From Mycobacterium colombiense (GTDB lineage: Bacteria; Actinomycetota; Actinomycetes; Mycobacteriales; Mycobacteriaceae): a DNA stretch of 49,065 nt. The DNA is taken from assembly GCF_003284935.1 (NCBI RefSeq), contig NZ_QMEV01000040.1, positions 1 through 49,065 on the forward strand, written 5' to 3'. Of this stretch, positions 17,032 through 23,618 are shown one piece after another. Within the stretch, counting starts at the first letter, position 1; each line of letters starts with the position of its first letter. The position numbers were made by a program, and so were the translations under genes. The notes beneath the pieces were generated by a model that saw only the letters and a list, made by a program, of their open reading frames with translations, was not told the origin of the DNA and did not search any database.

Positions 17032-17441
17032 AGCGCCGCCTGCCCGTTCTCAGCCCGTTCCGCGGCAAGAAGGAGTTCGTTCCCGCGCTGCAGCAGGCCG
17101 TTCGCCGCCCTCATCAGCTCATCGAGCACCGCGCCGCGGTCGAGCTGGGCGAGCGCTTTGCGGATCAGGTTATCCCCAACCAGCACCAACTCGTCGGCGA
17201 CAACTCGTGCTTCATCCGGGGTGAGTTGCATGTCGAGCCCGATTCCGTTGTGCCGCACTGTATTGGCAGCGGGCTCCTCTGTCGAGCCGTCAGTGATCGC
17301 AAGCATGCGGCGGATATCGACGCTTCGGAGTTGAACCTCCAACTCGCAGTCCTCGAGGGCATCCACGTCCGCCGCCGAGCGCTGTCGCGCATGGGCGATC
17401 AGGGCGACCGCGGTGTCCCGGTCCAGTGAGATGTTGAGCAT
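17028..17441 (-). CDS. Hypothetical helical protein
   Basis: 137 aa, not recognised. It is soluble, acidic and mostly helical: ISLDRDTAVALIAHARQRSA, LTPDEARVVADELVLVGDNL, then a Leu-rich C-terminal helix (LDELMRAANGLLQRGNELLL) with amphipathic spacing. No signal or membrane segment is present. The ATG at 17441 has a strong GGAGGGGG 6 nt upstream. It converges with the NTF2-like gene (4-nt overlap of stops) and lies 32 nt downstream of the MazF-like gene, so it may be co-transcribed with that module. Confidence 0.65.
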   Translation of the reverse strand: MLNISLDRDTAVALIAHARQRSAADVDALEDCELEVQLRSVDIRRMLAITDGSTEEPAANTVRHNGIGLDMQLTPDEARVVADELVLVGDNLIRKALAQLDRGAVLDELMRAANGLLQRGNELLLAAERAENGQAAL

Positions 17442-17473
17442 TCAGATCCCCCTCCAGTTTCAACCCCCAGCGC

Positions 17474-17785
17474 TTACGGCAGTGCTATCCGCAGCGCTGC
17501 ACTGATCTCCCGCATCGTCGGTAGCGAGAGGCTGCCGAACGGTTCGGTGAGTTCGTCGTGATAGAGCTGCACGATGTCGTCGACGAGCACGTATCCGGAA
17601 ACTGGGTCGGCGGCGTTTAGGGGCACCACTGTCGGCGGTCGTGCATTCGTGGTCGTTGTGGTGATCCGCGCCGCCAACACGGTGTCGAGATTCCTATTGC
17701 GAGAGTCGTTGCTCAGGACCACCCAGGGCGTGGGTCCACGCCCGAAATCGACGCGGTATACGTTGCTCTGCATCGCGCGATTCAC
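17474..17785 (-). CDS. MazF/PemK-like mRNA interferase toxin
   Basis: 103 aa SH3-like beta-barrel toxin: VYRVDFGRGPTPWVVLSND, AARITTTTTN, VVPLNAADPVSGYVLVDDIV, and a terminal LSLPTMREISAALRIAL, which match MazF strands and the C-terminal helix. MazF enzymes cut mRNA or tRNA at short sequences. The GTG 17785 start overlaps the upstream antitoxin TGA (GTGA); ATG 17773 is an alternative. The length agrees with the family. Confidence 0.8.
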   Translation of the reverse strand: MNRAMQSNVYRVDFGRGPTPWVVLSNDSRNRNLDTVLAARITTTTTNARPPTVVPLNAADPVSGYVLVDDIVQLYHDELTEPFGSLSLPTMREISAALRIALP

Positions 17786-18087
17786 CGGTTTGCCTTACTT
17801 CTACGCGCGTGCCGACCACGCGCAGTTCGACGCTCGGCGTTGGCGGGTTCGCTGTTGAACTCGGACGCCAGTTCGGCGTACCCGACGTCGAGCACACGCT
17901 CCCCGACCGCTTGGGCGCCGGCGTGGAGCAACGCGCGAAGCGCGCCCGCTTCTGATTTGATGTCCCCTTCGCCACGCTGGCTGGCCAACTGGCGTAACGC
18001 CTCGAACGCGGCCGAGCCCTCGCTCAGGTACGGGGCGATCGCTGCTTCATCGGCGTCCTTGAGAATCAGGCTCACCCGCTTGGCCAT
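17782..18087 (-). CDS. Antitoxin of the MazF-like toxin
   Basis: 101 aa. The N-terminal MAKRVSLILKDADEAAI is a likely ribbon-helix-helix strand and helix, followed by a helical middle (EAGALRALLHAGAQAVGERV) and a basic disordered tail (RRTARGRHARRSKANR) that could wrap the toxin. Such antitoxins bind the toxin and repress the operon. TATCTT (18095-18100 on the minus strand) ends 7 nt before the ATG, so the mRNA is probably leaderless. One of the three conserved palindromes lies about 110 bp upstream at 18195-18217. Confidence 0.75.
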   Translation of the reverse strand: MAKRVSLILKDADEAAIAPYLSEGSAAFEALRQLASQRGEGDIKSEAGALRALLHAGAQAVGERVLDVGYAELASEFNSEPANAERRTARGRHARRSKANR

Positions 18088-18194
18088 GGTGCAGAAGATA
18101 CACCGGTTGTGGGTGCATTAACCGGCGCAGAGTTGTACCGACAGCTAGCGCCACCTCTACTCGTCGCGGCTCGGTCCAACAAGGGCGACGCTGT

Positions 18195-18217
18195 GTGTGA
18201 TGCAGCATGCATCACAC
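18195..18217. promoter_or_regulatory. Conserved palindrome, copy 1
   Basis: GTGTGATGC (18195-18203) and GCATCACAC (18209-18217) are perfect 9-bp arms around AGCAT. Aligned to copies 2 and 3 the core reads TGATGCAG-C-ATGCATCA, differing from them by one base in the right half. It lies in the 288-bp gap between the antitoxin start (18087) and the GRHR gene stop (18376), which contains no gene. Confidence 0.7.
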
Positions 18218-18230
18218 CTGGTGATCACCT

Positions 18231-18254
18231 TTATCGTTGATAAACGGATCAACG
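18231..18254. promoter_or_regulatory. Two nested inverted repeats next to palindrome copy 1
   Basis: TTATC-GTT-GATAA (18231-18243) is a perfect 5-bp inverted repeat. CGTTGAT (18235-18241) and ATCAACG (18248-18254) form a perfect 7-bp repeat with a 6-bp spacer. GGTGATCACC at 18220-18229 is a further 10-bp palindrome. This is a dense regulatory patch directly beside copy 1. Confidence 0.4.
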
Positions 18255-18375
18255 CCGGCACCTGGGGCCACGCACTCCCCACGCGATCGACGGAGAGATC
18301 TACGGAGGCGCGCTTCGGGGTCATGCCCCCGGGAAATTCCTCCTGCCAGCCGGCTATCGATAGTCATTCATGCGG

Positions 18376-18927
18376 CTACTGCGCTACCGCGCCAATGGCA
18401 GAGCCGCTGAGCTCAACGAGGACTGGGAAGCCAGGGTCGCTGGGCTGCATCAATGATCTGAGGTAGCTCAGACGGTGGCGCCCATCGTGGAACCACATTG
18501 CTCGTCCGTTCCAAAAAAGGCGGGGCGGGTCCAAGATCCACCACGCGATTACAGGGCCGTGGGCTGCTATGAGCTCGTCGAGCGACGGGATGCCGCAGCG
18601 ATATTGAGTAAACGCCTCGGCATAGGTGCCGGTGATATCTCGGTTGAAGGCGTGGCTGGCGTGTGCACCGTTGACGGCCCGCGTAGCGACCTCGACGATG
18701 TCGCCGCGTCGGTCGAAATACGGTTTGAGATGACTACGAATGAGATCCTGGTAGCGCGGTGTCCAGAACAATCGCTCGTTGGCGGCCGGGTCTTCCCAAC
18801 GGTGGCCCAGGAGTCGCCTCATGCCAAATTCGAGCTCAGGGTGATCGCCTTTGCCCAGTCCCTGCGGGTAGGGAAGGTCGCCCACCGCAATGGTGGTGAA
18901 CCGATAGGTTGTGACGTGATTGCTCAT
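18376..18927 (-). CDS. Protein with ParB/sulfiredoxin-like GRHR motif
   Basis: 183 aa from ATG 18927. The sequence near the C-terminus, AMWFHDGRHRLSYLRSLM (about 145-162), carries DGRHRL, the phosphate-binding signature of the ParB/Srx fold (CTPase, nuclease or kinase members). The N-terminal half has TIAVGDLPYPQ, a possible first strand of that fold. There is no helix-turn-helix of classical ParB, so this is an orphan member rather than a partition protein. TACCGT 7 nt before the ATG may be the -10 of a leaderless transcript. The in-frame start at 18975 overlaps unrelated repeat sequence and is less likely. Confidence 0.55.
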   Translation of the reverse strand: MSNHVTTYRFTTIAVGDLPYPQGLGKGDHPELEFGMRRLLGHRWEDPAANERLFWTPRYQDLIRSHLKPYFDRRGDIVEVATRAVNGAHASHAFNRDITGTYAEAFTQYRCGIPSLDELIAAHGPVIAWWILDPPRLFWNGRAMWFHDGRHRLSYLRSLMQPSDPGFPVLVELSGSAIGAVAQ

Positions 18928-18956
18928 GCAAGTGACGGTATCGCTGGCCAGCGACA

Positions 18957-19010
18957 ATTTGTGGCCGAATGCCACCGGACGGCAAAGGAATTGGGGGTCT
19001 CGCAGCCGTC
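18957..19010 (+). pseudogene. Degenerate fragment of the 15875-16645 regulator
   Basis: About 50 bp reading FVAECHRTAKELGVS, against FVAEYNRTAKELGVS in the regulator (nt 15935-15985), with roughly 80% identity by eye. Homology ends abruptly on both sides. It lies just upstream of the IS607 left end and may be the scar of a rearranged or deleted regulator gene. Confidence 0.5.
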
Positions 19011-19175
19011 ACGCTTCGAGATGGCTACTCCACCTGCGTCGGCGTGCTAGTCCGGGTACGGCCAGACAGCGCGGCGAGACCGTCGAGCGCTGGCGCGTCG
19101 CTGCTAATCGGTTGGGGCTGGAGCTGATCGGCGAAATGTGATTATTCGTGATCGAATGTGTGTTTTAGTGAGTGT

Positions 19176-19760
19176 ATGAAGCTGGCCGAGTGGGCGCGTG
19201 CCAATGGTGTGCACCCGCAGACTGCGTACCGGTGGTTCCGTGAGGACCGTATGCCGGTGCCTACTCGTCGGTTGGAGTCGGGCACGATCTGGGTCGATGC
19301 ACCGGCGGCAGAGAACGCCGGTCGCGCAGTCGTGTACGCGCGGGTGTCCTCGCATGATCAGCGCCAGGATCTGCAGCGGCAGGTCGCACGACTGACCGCC
19401 TGGGCCACCTCGAACGGTCATGTGATCAGCGAAGTTGTCACCGAGGTCGGGTCAGGGTTGAACGGTAAACGGCCGAAGTTGCGAAGGATTCTGTCGGACC
19501 CGTCTGCTTCGGTAGTTGTCGTGGAACACCGTGATCGGTTGGCGCGCTTCGGGGTTGAGCACCTCGAGGCCGCGTTGTCCGCGCAAGGCCGCAAGGTCAT
19601 CGTCACCGAGGGGGGCGAGACGGCCGACGATCTGGTTCGCGACATGATCGAGGTGCTGACTTCGATGTGCGCTCGCCTCTACGGCCGCCGCGGCGCGCGG
19701 AACCGCGCGATGCGGGCGGTGACCGCAACCAAGCAGGTAGAGGCCGGTGGGGATGGCTAG
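19176..19760 (+). CDS. tnpA: IS607-type serine recombinase (TnpA)
   Basis: 194 aa. An N-terminal MerR-like helix-turn-helix (MKLAEWARANGVHPQTAYRW) precedes the resolvase domain with the catalytic serine in VVYARVSSHDQRQDLQRQ (about 60-75), then VVVEHRDRLARFG and a C-terminal helix (DDLVRDMIEVLTSMCARLYG). This reversed order, DNA-binding domain first, is diagnostic of IS607 recombinases. ATG 19176 matches family starts; the frame extends 18 nt upstream. It overlaps tnpB by 8 nt. Confidence 0.93.
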   Translation: MKLAEWARANGVHPQTAYRWFREDRMPVPTRRLESGTIWVDAPAAENAGRAVVYARVSSHDQRQDLQRQVARLTAWATSNGHVISEVVTEVGSGLNGKRPKLRRILSDPSASVVVVEHRDRLARFGVEHLEAALSAQGRKVIVTEGGETADDLVRDMIEVLTSMCARLYGRRGARNRAMRAVTATKQVEAGGDG

Positions 19761-21213
19761 GTTCGAGATCCCCCACGGGTGGACCGCGCAGGCCTACCGG
19801 TTCGCCCTGGATCCGACCCCAACACAGTTGCAGGCGTTGGCATCCCATGCTGGCGCGGCGCGGTTCGCGCATAACCACATGCTGGCCTTGGTCAAAGCGG
19901 TGATGGATCAGCGGGCCGCCGAACGCAGTTACGGCATCGGCGAGGATCAGTTGACCCCGGTGTTGGGGTGGTCGTTGCCGGCGCTGCGCAAGGTCTGGAA
20001 TCAACGCAAGCCGTCGTGTGCGCCCTGGTGGGGCGAGAACTCCAAAGAGGCCTACAACACCGGCCTGGATGGGTTGGCCCGCGCCCTGGAAGCCTGGTTA
20101 TCGTCGCGACGTGGCCAGCGCGCTGGACGGGTGGTCGGGTTTCCCCGGTTCAAGTCCGCCCGTGCCCCGAAGTCGGTGCGGTTCACCACCGGGGCCATCC
20201 GGATCGAAGCTGACCGCCGGCACGTCACGTTGCCGCGGTTGGGGGCGATCCGCACCCATGAATCGACCCGCAAGCTGGCCCGCCGGATCGAGGCCGGCAC
20301 TGCTCGGATCTTGTCGTCCACCGTGCGTCAGGACAGTGCTGGGCGCTGGTACTGCTCTCTACAGACCATCGTCGCAGCCAAGACACGGCCCGCGCACGCA
20401 GCGCGCTCAGTGCATGCGGTGGTCGGTGTCGATGTCGGGGTGAAGGCCGACAGGCTGCTGGTGATCGCAACCCCCGACGGGACCGAAGTCGATCGCATCC
20501 CCGCGCCGAAGTCGCTGAGCACGGCGCAATCGCGGTTGCGGGCTCTACAGCGCCAAGCCGCCCGCCGACGCGGCCCGCACGACGCCGCCACCCGGACCCG
20601 CCAGCAGCCCTCGAAGCGGTGGCGACGCACCCAGGCCCGCATTGGCCGCACGCATGCCCATGCCGCGGCGGTGCGCCGCGACGTCCTACACAAGGCCACC
20701 ACCGCCTTGGCCCAACGACACGATGTTGTGGTGGTCGAGACGCTCAATGCTGCGGGCATGCGCGCCGCCGGCGGAGCTCGCAAGCGCGGGCTCAATCGCG
20801 CGTTGGCTGATGCCGCCCTGGCTGAGATCCGGCGCATGCTGAGTTACAAAAGTCGTTGGTACGGGAGCCAATTGGTGCAAGCCGACCGGTTCTACCCGTC
20901 ATCGAAGACCTGCACAGGCTGTGGGAGGCGAAAGTCAAACCTCACCCTGGCCGATCAAGTCTTCGAGTGTGACGAATGCGGTATCCGGATCGACCGTGAT
21001 CTGGGTGCTGCGATCAACCTCGCCCGACTCGGCGTACCCACACCCGTGGGTGAACAGAGTCCCGCCGGGAGTGGCCCGGTGGCAGGACGTGGAGCCACGC
21101 GTGAGACCGAACCCGCGCCAGCGGGTGACGCAGCAGGCGACGAAGCGTCAACCCCGCACCACCAACAAGTGGATCAGACGGGGACCGCCTCACCGCAAGG
21201 CGAGGCTGCCTGA
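19753..21213 (+). CDS. tnpB: TnpB RNA-guided nuclease of an IS607 element
   Basis: 486 aa. The N-terminal domain opens YRFALDPTPTQLQALASHAG. RuvC residues are D in GVDVGVKADRL (about 225), E in VVVETLNAAGM (about 330) and D in GIRIDRDLGAAINLAR (about 415). The zinc-ribbon cysteines are CTGCGRR and CDECG (about 387-410). TnpB cuts the donor site with an omega RNA taken from the element right end, helping retention. The tail after the last RuvC residue is Pro/Gly-rich, as in many actinobacterial homologues. All catalytic residues are present, so it is probably active. The omega RNA would overlap the gene end and the right end. Confidence 0.93.
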   Translation: MARFEIPHGWTAQAYRFALDPTPTQLQALASHAGAARFAHNHMLALVKAVMDQRAAERSYGIGEDQLTPVLGWSLPALRKVWNQRKPSCAPWWGENSKEAYNTGLDGLARALEAWLSSRRGQRAGRVVGFPRFKSARAPKSVRFTTGAIRIEADRRHVTLPRLGAIRTHESTRKLARRIEAGTARILSSTVRQDSAGRWYCSLQTIVAAKTRPAHAARSVHAVVGVDVGVKADRLLVIATPDGTEVDRIPAPKSLSTAQSRLRALQRQAARRRGPHDAATRTRQQPSKRWRRTQARIGRTHAHAAAVRRDVLHKATTALAQRHDVVVVETLNAAGMRAAGGARKRGLNRALADAALAEIRRMLSYKSRWYGSQLVQADRFYPSSKTCTGCGRRKSNLTLADQVFECDECGIRIDRDLGAAINLARLGVPTPVGEQSPAGSGPVAGRGATRETEPAPAGDAAGDEASTPHHQQVDQTGTASPQGEAA

Positions 21214-21487
21214 TGAGAGAGCCGAACTCACATTCGCTCAACAAAAGGCAACGGCCGCGCCGGTAGCTGGCCTTGGCTTCGCTGCGGTCAAGGTTCGCTT
21301 CGATCGCGTCGCCGTGGAGCCACCAGCCGAGTAGGTCCGGCCATGGGGTCTCGGTGAGGAAGGAGCGGGCCGCCGCGGAGGCGGCCAGGGCCGCGGTCTG
21401 AGCAGTCTTTTCGGCGGCTTGCACCTCGCCGAAGAGGTCGTATTGAATCACGTTGGCCGGCAGCCTGTTACGGCAGGCGGGCCTCAT
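21014..21487 (-). CDS. Small unknown protein, 3' part replaced by IS607 sequence
   Basis: The frame starts with ATG 21487 (4-nt overlap with the upstream stop). Its first about 80 residues look genuine (NVIQYDLFGEVQAAEKTAQT, SFLTETPWPDLLGWWLHGDA, EAKASYRRGR). From about 21246 leftwards it is antisense to tnpB and becomes Arg/Ser-rich, so the original 3' end is missing. YDLFGEV followed by a WPDLLGWW segment hints at a small mycobacteriophage or plasmid protein family that I cannot name. It is the last gene of the 23161-21487 operon. Confidence 0.5.
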   Translation of the reverse strand: MRPACRNRLPANVIQYDLFGEVQAAEKTAQTAALAASAAARSFLTETPWPDLLGWWLHGDAIEANLDRSEAKASYRRGRCLLLSECEFGSLIRQPRLAVRRSPSDPLVGGAGLTLRRLLRHPLARVRSHAWLHVLPPGHSRRDSVHPRVWVRRVGRG

Positions 21488-21792
21488 TGCAGATCGCTCA
21501 TGGCCTGGATGATCGTGAAGGCGCGCACCTGGGTGATCTGCTCCCAGGTCGACCCGGTGCTCGGATCGTAGAGAACATGGGCGGAGTTGTTGGCTTCGCC
21601 GTAGACAGTGAGAGATTCGCCGCCATAGCGCTGGTTGGGCTTGTGAATCGTCCAGCAGCGCTGCGTGCTCGCCGTCGCGTACACGTCCAGGCCGTGGCGA
21701 AGCGCGGACTGCAACAACCGTCGCGCGCGTGAACTGTCGACGAGGGCGATGTCGTCGAGTGTCATCGAAGTGTCGAGGTCAGCGGTGGACAT
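21484..21792 (-). CDS. Hypothetical protein (small-gene operon)
   Basis: 102 aa, not recognised. It begins with a helical region (DIALVDSSRARRLLQSALRH), followed by a beta-rich domain (CWTIHKPNQRYGGESLTVYG, AHVLYDPSTGSTWEQITQVR). There is no signal or membrane segment. The ATG lies 23 nt after the zinc-finger gene stop, with AAAGG nearby, and its stop overlaps the next ATG by 4 nt. It belongs to the minus-strand operon of short genes that starts at 23161. Confidence 0.6.
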   Translation of the reverse strand: MSTADLDTSMTLDDIALVDSSRARRLLQSALRHGLDVYATASTQRCWTIHKPNQRYGGESLTVYGEANNSAHVLYDPSTGSTWEQITQVRAFTIIQAMSDLQ

Positions 21793-21815
21793 CGGCTCTG
21801 CCTTTCGAGGGTGTT

Positions 21816-22169
21816 TCAGTGTGAATGTGCTTGGCGCCGGTGCTGATTCCAGGCGGAGATGTCGTCGAAGGGTGCGCCGCAGTGTGGGCAGCCTTCAGCG
21901 CGTAGGAGGTCCTCGGCAAGCGCGCGCATTGCCGCGGCCTCGGTGCGGTCACTTGCGATGGCGCGGCGGCAGCCTGGGCATGTTGTGTCGTCGCGGCTGA
22001 CCAGCTCAGTGGTGCGAATCCGTTTGCCGCACGCGGATTTTGTGGTCTTTCCGTAGACGAGCACGAAATCGCCGAGCAGGGCATAGGGCGCGTGACGCAC
22101 TTTCGGCTTCGGTGTCATCGCTTGATGGTGCGCCGCGAGTGCGACAGTAAAGCTGTTTGGCTGAGTCAT
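21816..22169 (-). CDS. Small zinc-finger protein
   Basis: 117 aa with two zinc-binding modules. The first is SACGKRIRT followed about 15 residues later by TTCPGCRRAI (CxnCPxC type, about residues 47-70). The second is a C-terminal C2H2-like finger, GCPHCGAPFDDISAWNQHRR with QAHSH at the end (about 95-117). C2H2 fingers are rare in bacteria, and actinobacterial plasmids carry short single-finger proteins. It could bind DNA or RNA or act as an adaptor. ATG 22169 forms ATGA with the upstream stop; the frame running to 22268 is not needed. Confidence 0.7.
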   Translation of the reverse strand: MTQPNSFTVALAAHHQAMTPKPKVRHAPYALLGDFVLVYGKTTKSACGKRIRTTELVSRDDTTCPGCRRAIASDRTEAAAMRALAEDLLRAEGCPHCGAPFDDISAWNQHRRQAHSH

Positions 22170-22582
22170 GGGCGCTCGATCGCTGGGGTTGTGGAGGTAG
22201 TTGTTTGGCCAGTGGCTCGGTGTAGTGCGGCTTGGCCGGCGTCGGTGAGTTCGACTTTGGCGCGCCACCCGTCATCGGCGGGGGCGGAGTGCTCCGGGAG
22301 CTCGATGACCTTTTCGCTGCCAGTGATGGTGTGGGAGATGCGAGTTCGGGCGGGAACGGTTTTCAGTGGGAGCAGGTCGGTGCGTTCGACGATCCAGCCC
22401 AGCTCGGCGAGCCGCGAGTAGGTCGCGTGTTGGCCACCGTAGACGCTGTGTCCGTCGATCAGGAACACCAGCGGGCCGGTGTGCCCTCTGCGCGCCATGT
22501 CCGGGTAGGCGTTGCCCCATTGCACGCGGCCGGCGGCGACCGCGCTCAACGCTTCGATCTGGCGGGCTGTGGGCTTACGCAT
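22166..22582 (-). CDS. Hypothetical winged-helix-like protein
   Basis: 138 aa from ATG 22582. The sequence KPTARQIEALSAVAAGRVQW, YSRLAELGWIVER and KVELTDAGQAALH has the rhythm of a winged helix (a helix, a recognition helix with LAELGWI, and a final LTDAGQAAL), as in marR/phage-type small regulators. A middle segment GPLVFLIDGHSVYGGQHATY is unusual for such a fold. No family name can be given. It overlaps its neighbours by 8 nt upstream and 4 nt downstream. Confidence 0.6.
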   Translation of the reverse strand: MRKPTARQIEALSAVAAGRVQWGNAYPDMARRGHTGPLVFLIDGHSVYGGQHATYSRLAELGWIVERTDLLPLKTVPARTRISHTITGSEKVIELPEHSAPADDGWRAKVELTDAGQAALHRATGQTTTSTTPAIERP

Positions 22583-22925
22583 CGCCGAGGAACGCGATCG
22601 TGTCGGTCGTGATGGTGACGGGCTGGCCGCCGTTGTCGATGACGAGGGTGTAGTCAACGCCCCTGCCTGCCGGCCGGTTCTTGGTGTGCCAGTCGACTAC
22701 TTCGAGGACGTCGAACCAGTTCGTTGCTGTGTAGGCGCGCAGGCGCAGCGGGCCGAGGTCGTTGAGGTCGGTGGGCCAACCATTGGTGCCGGCGAGGGCG
22801 GTGAGGAGGCCGTGCGCGGCGCAGATGGCGTCGTCTGGTGTCTTCGGGCCGTGTTCGCAGGGTTCGCGGTAGCTGGTGTGCCAGTAGGCGACCGTGGTCC
22901 GGCCGGCGGCGGGTTGGGCGGACAT
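22575..22925 (-). CDS. Hypothetical protein (small-gene operon)
   Basis: 116 aa, unrecognised, soluble. The segments AYWHTSYREPCEHGPKTPDD, GPLRLRAYTATNWFDVLEVV and VDYTLVIDNGGQPVTITTD look like a compact alpha/beta domain. ATG 22925 shares one base with the upstream TGA (TGATG). The frame extends upstream to 23105 with shadow composition, which I left out. Tight packing with neighbours indicates co-translation. Confidence 0.6.
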   Translation of the reverse strand: MSAQPAAGRTTVAYWHTSYREPCEHGPKTPDDAICAAHGLLTALAGTNGWPTDLNDLGPLRLRAYTATNWFDVLEVVDWHTKNRPAGRGVDYTLVIDNGGQPVTITTDTIAFLGDA

Positions 22926-23161
22926 CAGAGGACCTGCCGGTAGGTGTTGCCTTGGAGGGCGTTGGTGATGGCGCTGGCGATGACCGCGACCTGGTGGCAG
23001 TTGATGGTGCCGTTTTGGAGGTTGATGAGTTCGACGACGGCGTTTCTGGCCACGATCTTTGCGACGTCGTCGAAGGCATCGAGCCGGCTGACGGCGTCCT
23101 GGCATGCTTCGCCGGCGCTGAGATAGTCGCCGGCCTTGAAAGGCACTGTGGGGGTGGGCAT
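22925..23161 (-). CDS. Hypothetical helical protein, first gene of the small-gene operon
   Basis: 78 aa from ATG 23161: a helical protein (GDYLSAGEACQDAVSRLDAF, IVARNAVVELINLQNG, VAVIASAITNALQGNTYR). Not recognised. It starts 8 bp from a perfect 26-bp inverted repeat (23169-23194) shared with the divergent HTH gene, so both are probably controlled there. The frame running up to 23293 crosses the operator and is not the likely start. Confidence 0.65.
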   Translation of the reverse strand: MPTPTVPFKAGDYLSAGEACQDAVSRLDAFDDVAKIVARNAVVELINLQNGTINCHQVAVIASAITNALQGNTYRQVL

Positions 23162-23168
23162 AACACGG

Positions 23169-23194
23169 ACCTTACAGCGAGAACGCTGTAAGGT
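23169..23194. promoter_or_regulatory. Perfect 11-bp inverted repeat between divergent genes
   Basis: ACCTTACAGCG (23169-23179), AGAA, CGCTGTAAGGT (23184-23194). It lies between the small-gene operon start (23161) and the HTH gene (23213), with TAAAGT at 23206-23211 as a possible -10 for the latter. This is the expected operator for the HTH product or a related repressor. Confidence 0.75.
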
Positions 23195-23212
23195 CAATTG
23201 TGTTGTAAAGTC

Positions 23213-23464
23213 GTGCGTGTGATCGAGCTGCTGTCCCTGCGCGGCTTCGCCAACCGCCGCGGCCTCGCACACGGGACCGTGCGCCGCTACCACGTCGAAG
23301 GCCGACTACCGCAGCCCGACGGAGAACTAACCGACGGCGCCGACATCCGCCACCCAGGCTGGCTCCCAGAAACCGTCGACAACTGGCAGCGGCCAGGACA
23401 AGGCGCTCGCACCGACCTTCAGTCGGTCAAAGGTTGCGGCGACGCAGCCAACGCGCCCCGATGA
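23213..23464 (+). CDS. Small MerR/excisionase-like HTH protein
   Basis: 83 aa. The sequence VIELLSLRGFANRRGLAHG then TVRRYHVEGRLPQPD is a winged-helix DNA-binding motif of the MerR/Xis kind (helix, turn, recognition helix TVRRYH, wing GRLP.PD). The tail is Trp/Pro-rich. Starts at TTG 23198, GTG 23213 or GTG 23219 are possible; 23219 would be leaderless from TAAAGT. It probably binds the inverted repeat just upstream and controls the divergent operon. Its 3' end overlaps the convergent 63-aa membrane gene by 38 bp. Confidence 0.7.
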   Translation: MRVIELLSLRGFANRRGLAHGTVRRYHVEGRLPQPDGELTDGADIRHPGWLPETVDNWQRPGQGARTDLQSVKGCGDAANAPR

Positions 23465-23618
23465 AAATCACCACCGCGACCACCGTGAGGATGACGAGTC
23501 CTGGCGCTAGGCGGAAGAGAGCGCCGGCCGCGTCACTGCCAGTGCGCCAAGCGAATCCGTGTACCAGCGTGTTGAGAAATCCCTGACCGGTGTGGTGTGC
23601 GCTCGCGAGGTGAGTCAT
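23427..23618 (-). CDS. Single-pass small membrane protein, 63 aa
   Basis: A polar N-terminal half (THLASAHHTGQGFLNTLVHG), then a membrane helix LAPGLVILTVVAVVIFIGA (about 38-56) and a basic end RWLRRRNL that would stay in the cytoplasm. ATG 23618 has GGAAGG 4 nt upstream; the longer frame to 23909 is non-coding leader. Plasmid elements often carry such small proteins as regulators or transfer accessories. A long structured leader precedes it. Confidence 0.7.
   Translation of the reverse strand: MTHLASAHHTGQGFLNTLVHGFAWRTGSDAAGALFRLAPGLVILTVVAVVIFIGARWLRRRNL

Larger units (their letters stand above)
19135..21246 (+). mobile_element. IS607-family insertion sequence (tnpA serine recombinase + tnpB)
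   Basis: A two-gene element with no long terminal inverted repeats, as usual for IS607. Approximate ends come from a shared short motif: CGAATGTGTGT near 19152 upstream of tnpA, and its reverse-complement relative ACTCACATTCG near 21228-21238 after tnpB. The right end begins a few bases into a host frame that reads on the minus strand from 21487, so the element interrupts a small-gene operon. No target-site duplication is expected for a serine recombinase. End positions are good only to about 20 bp. Confidence 0.75.
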
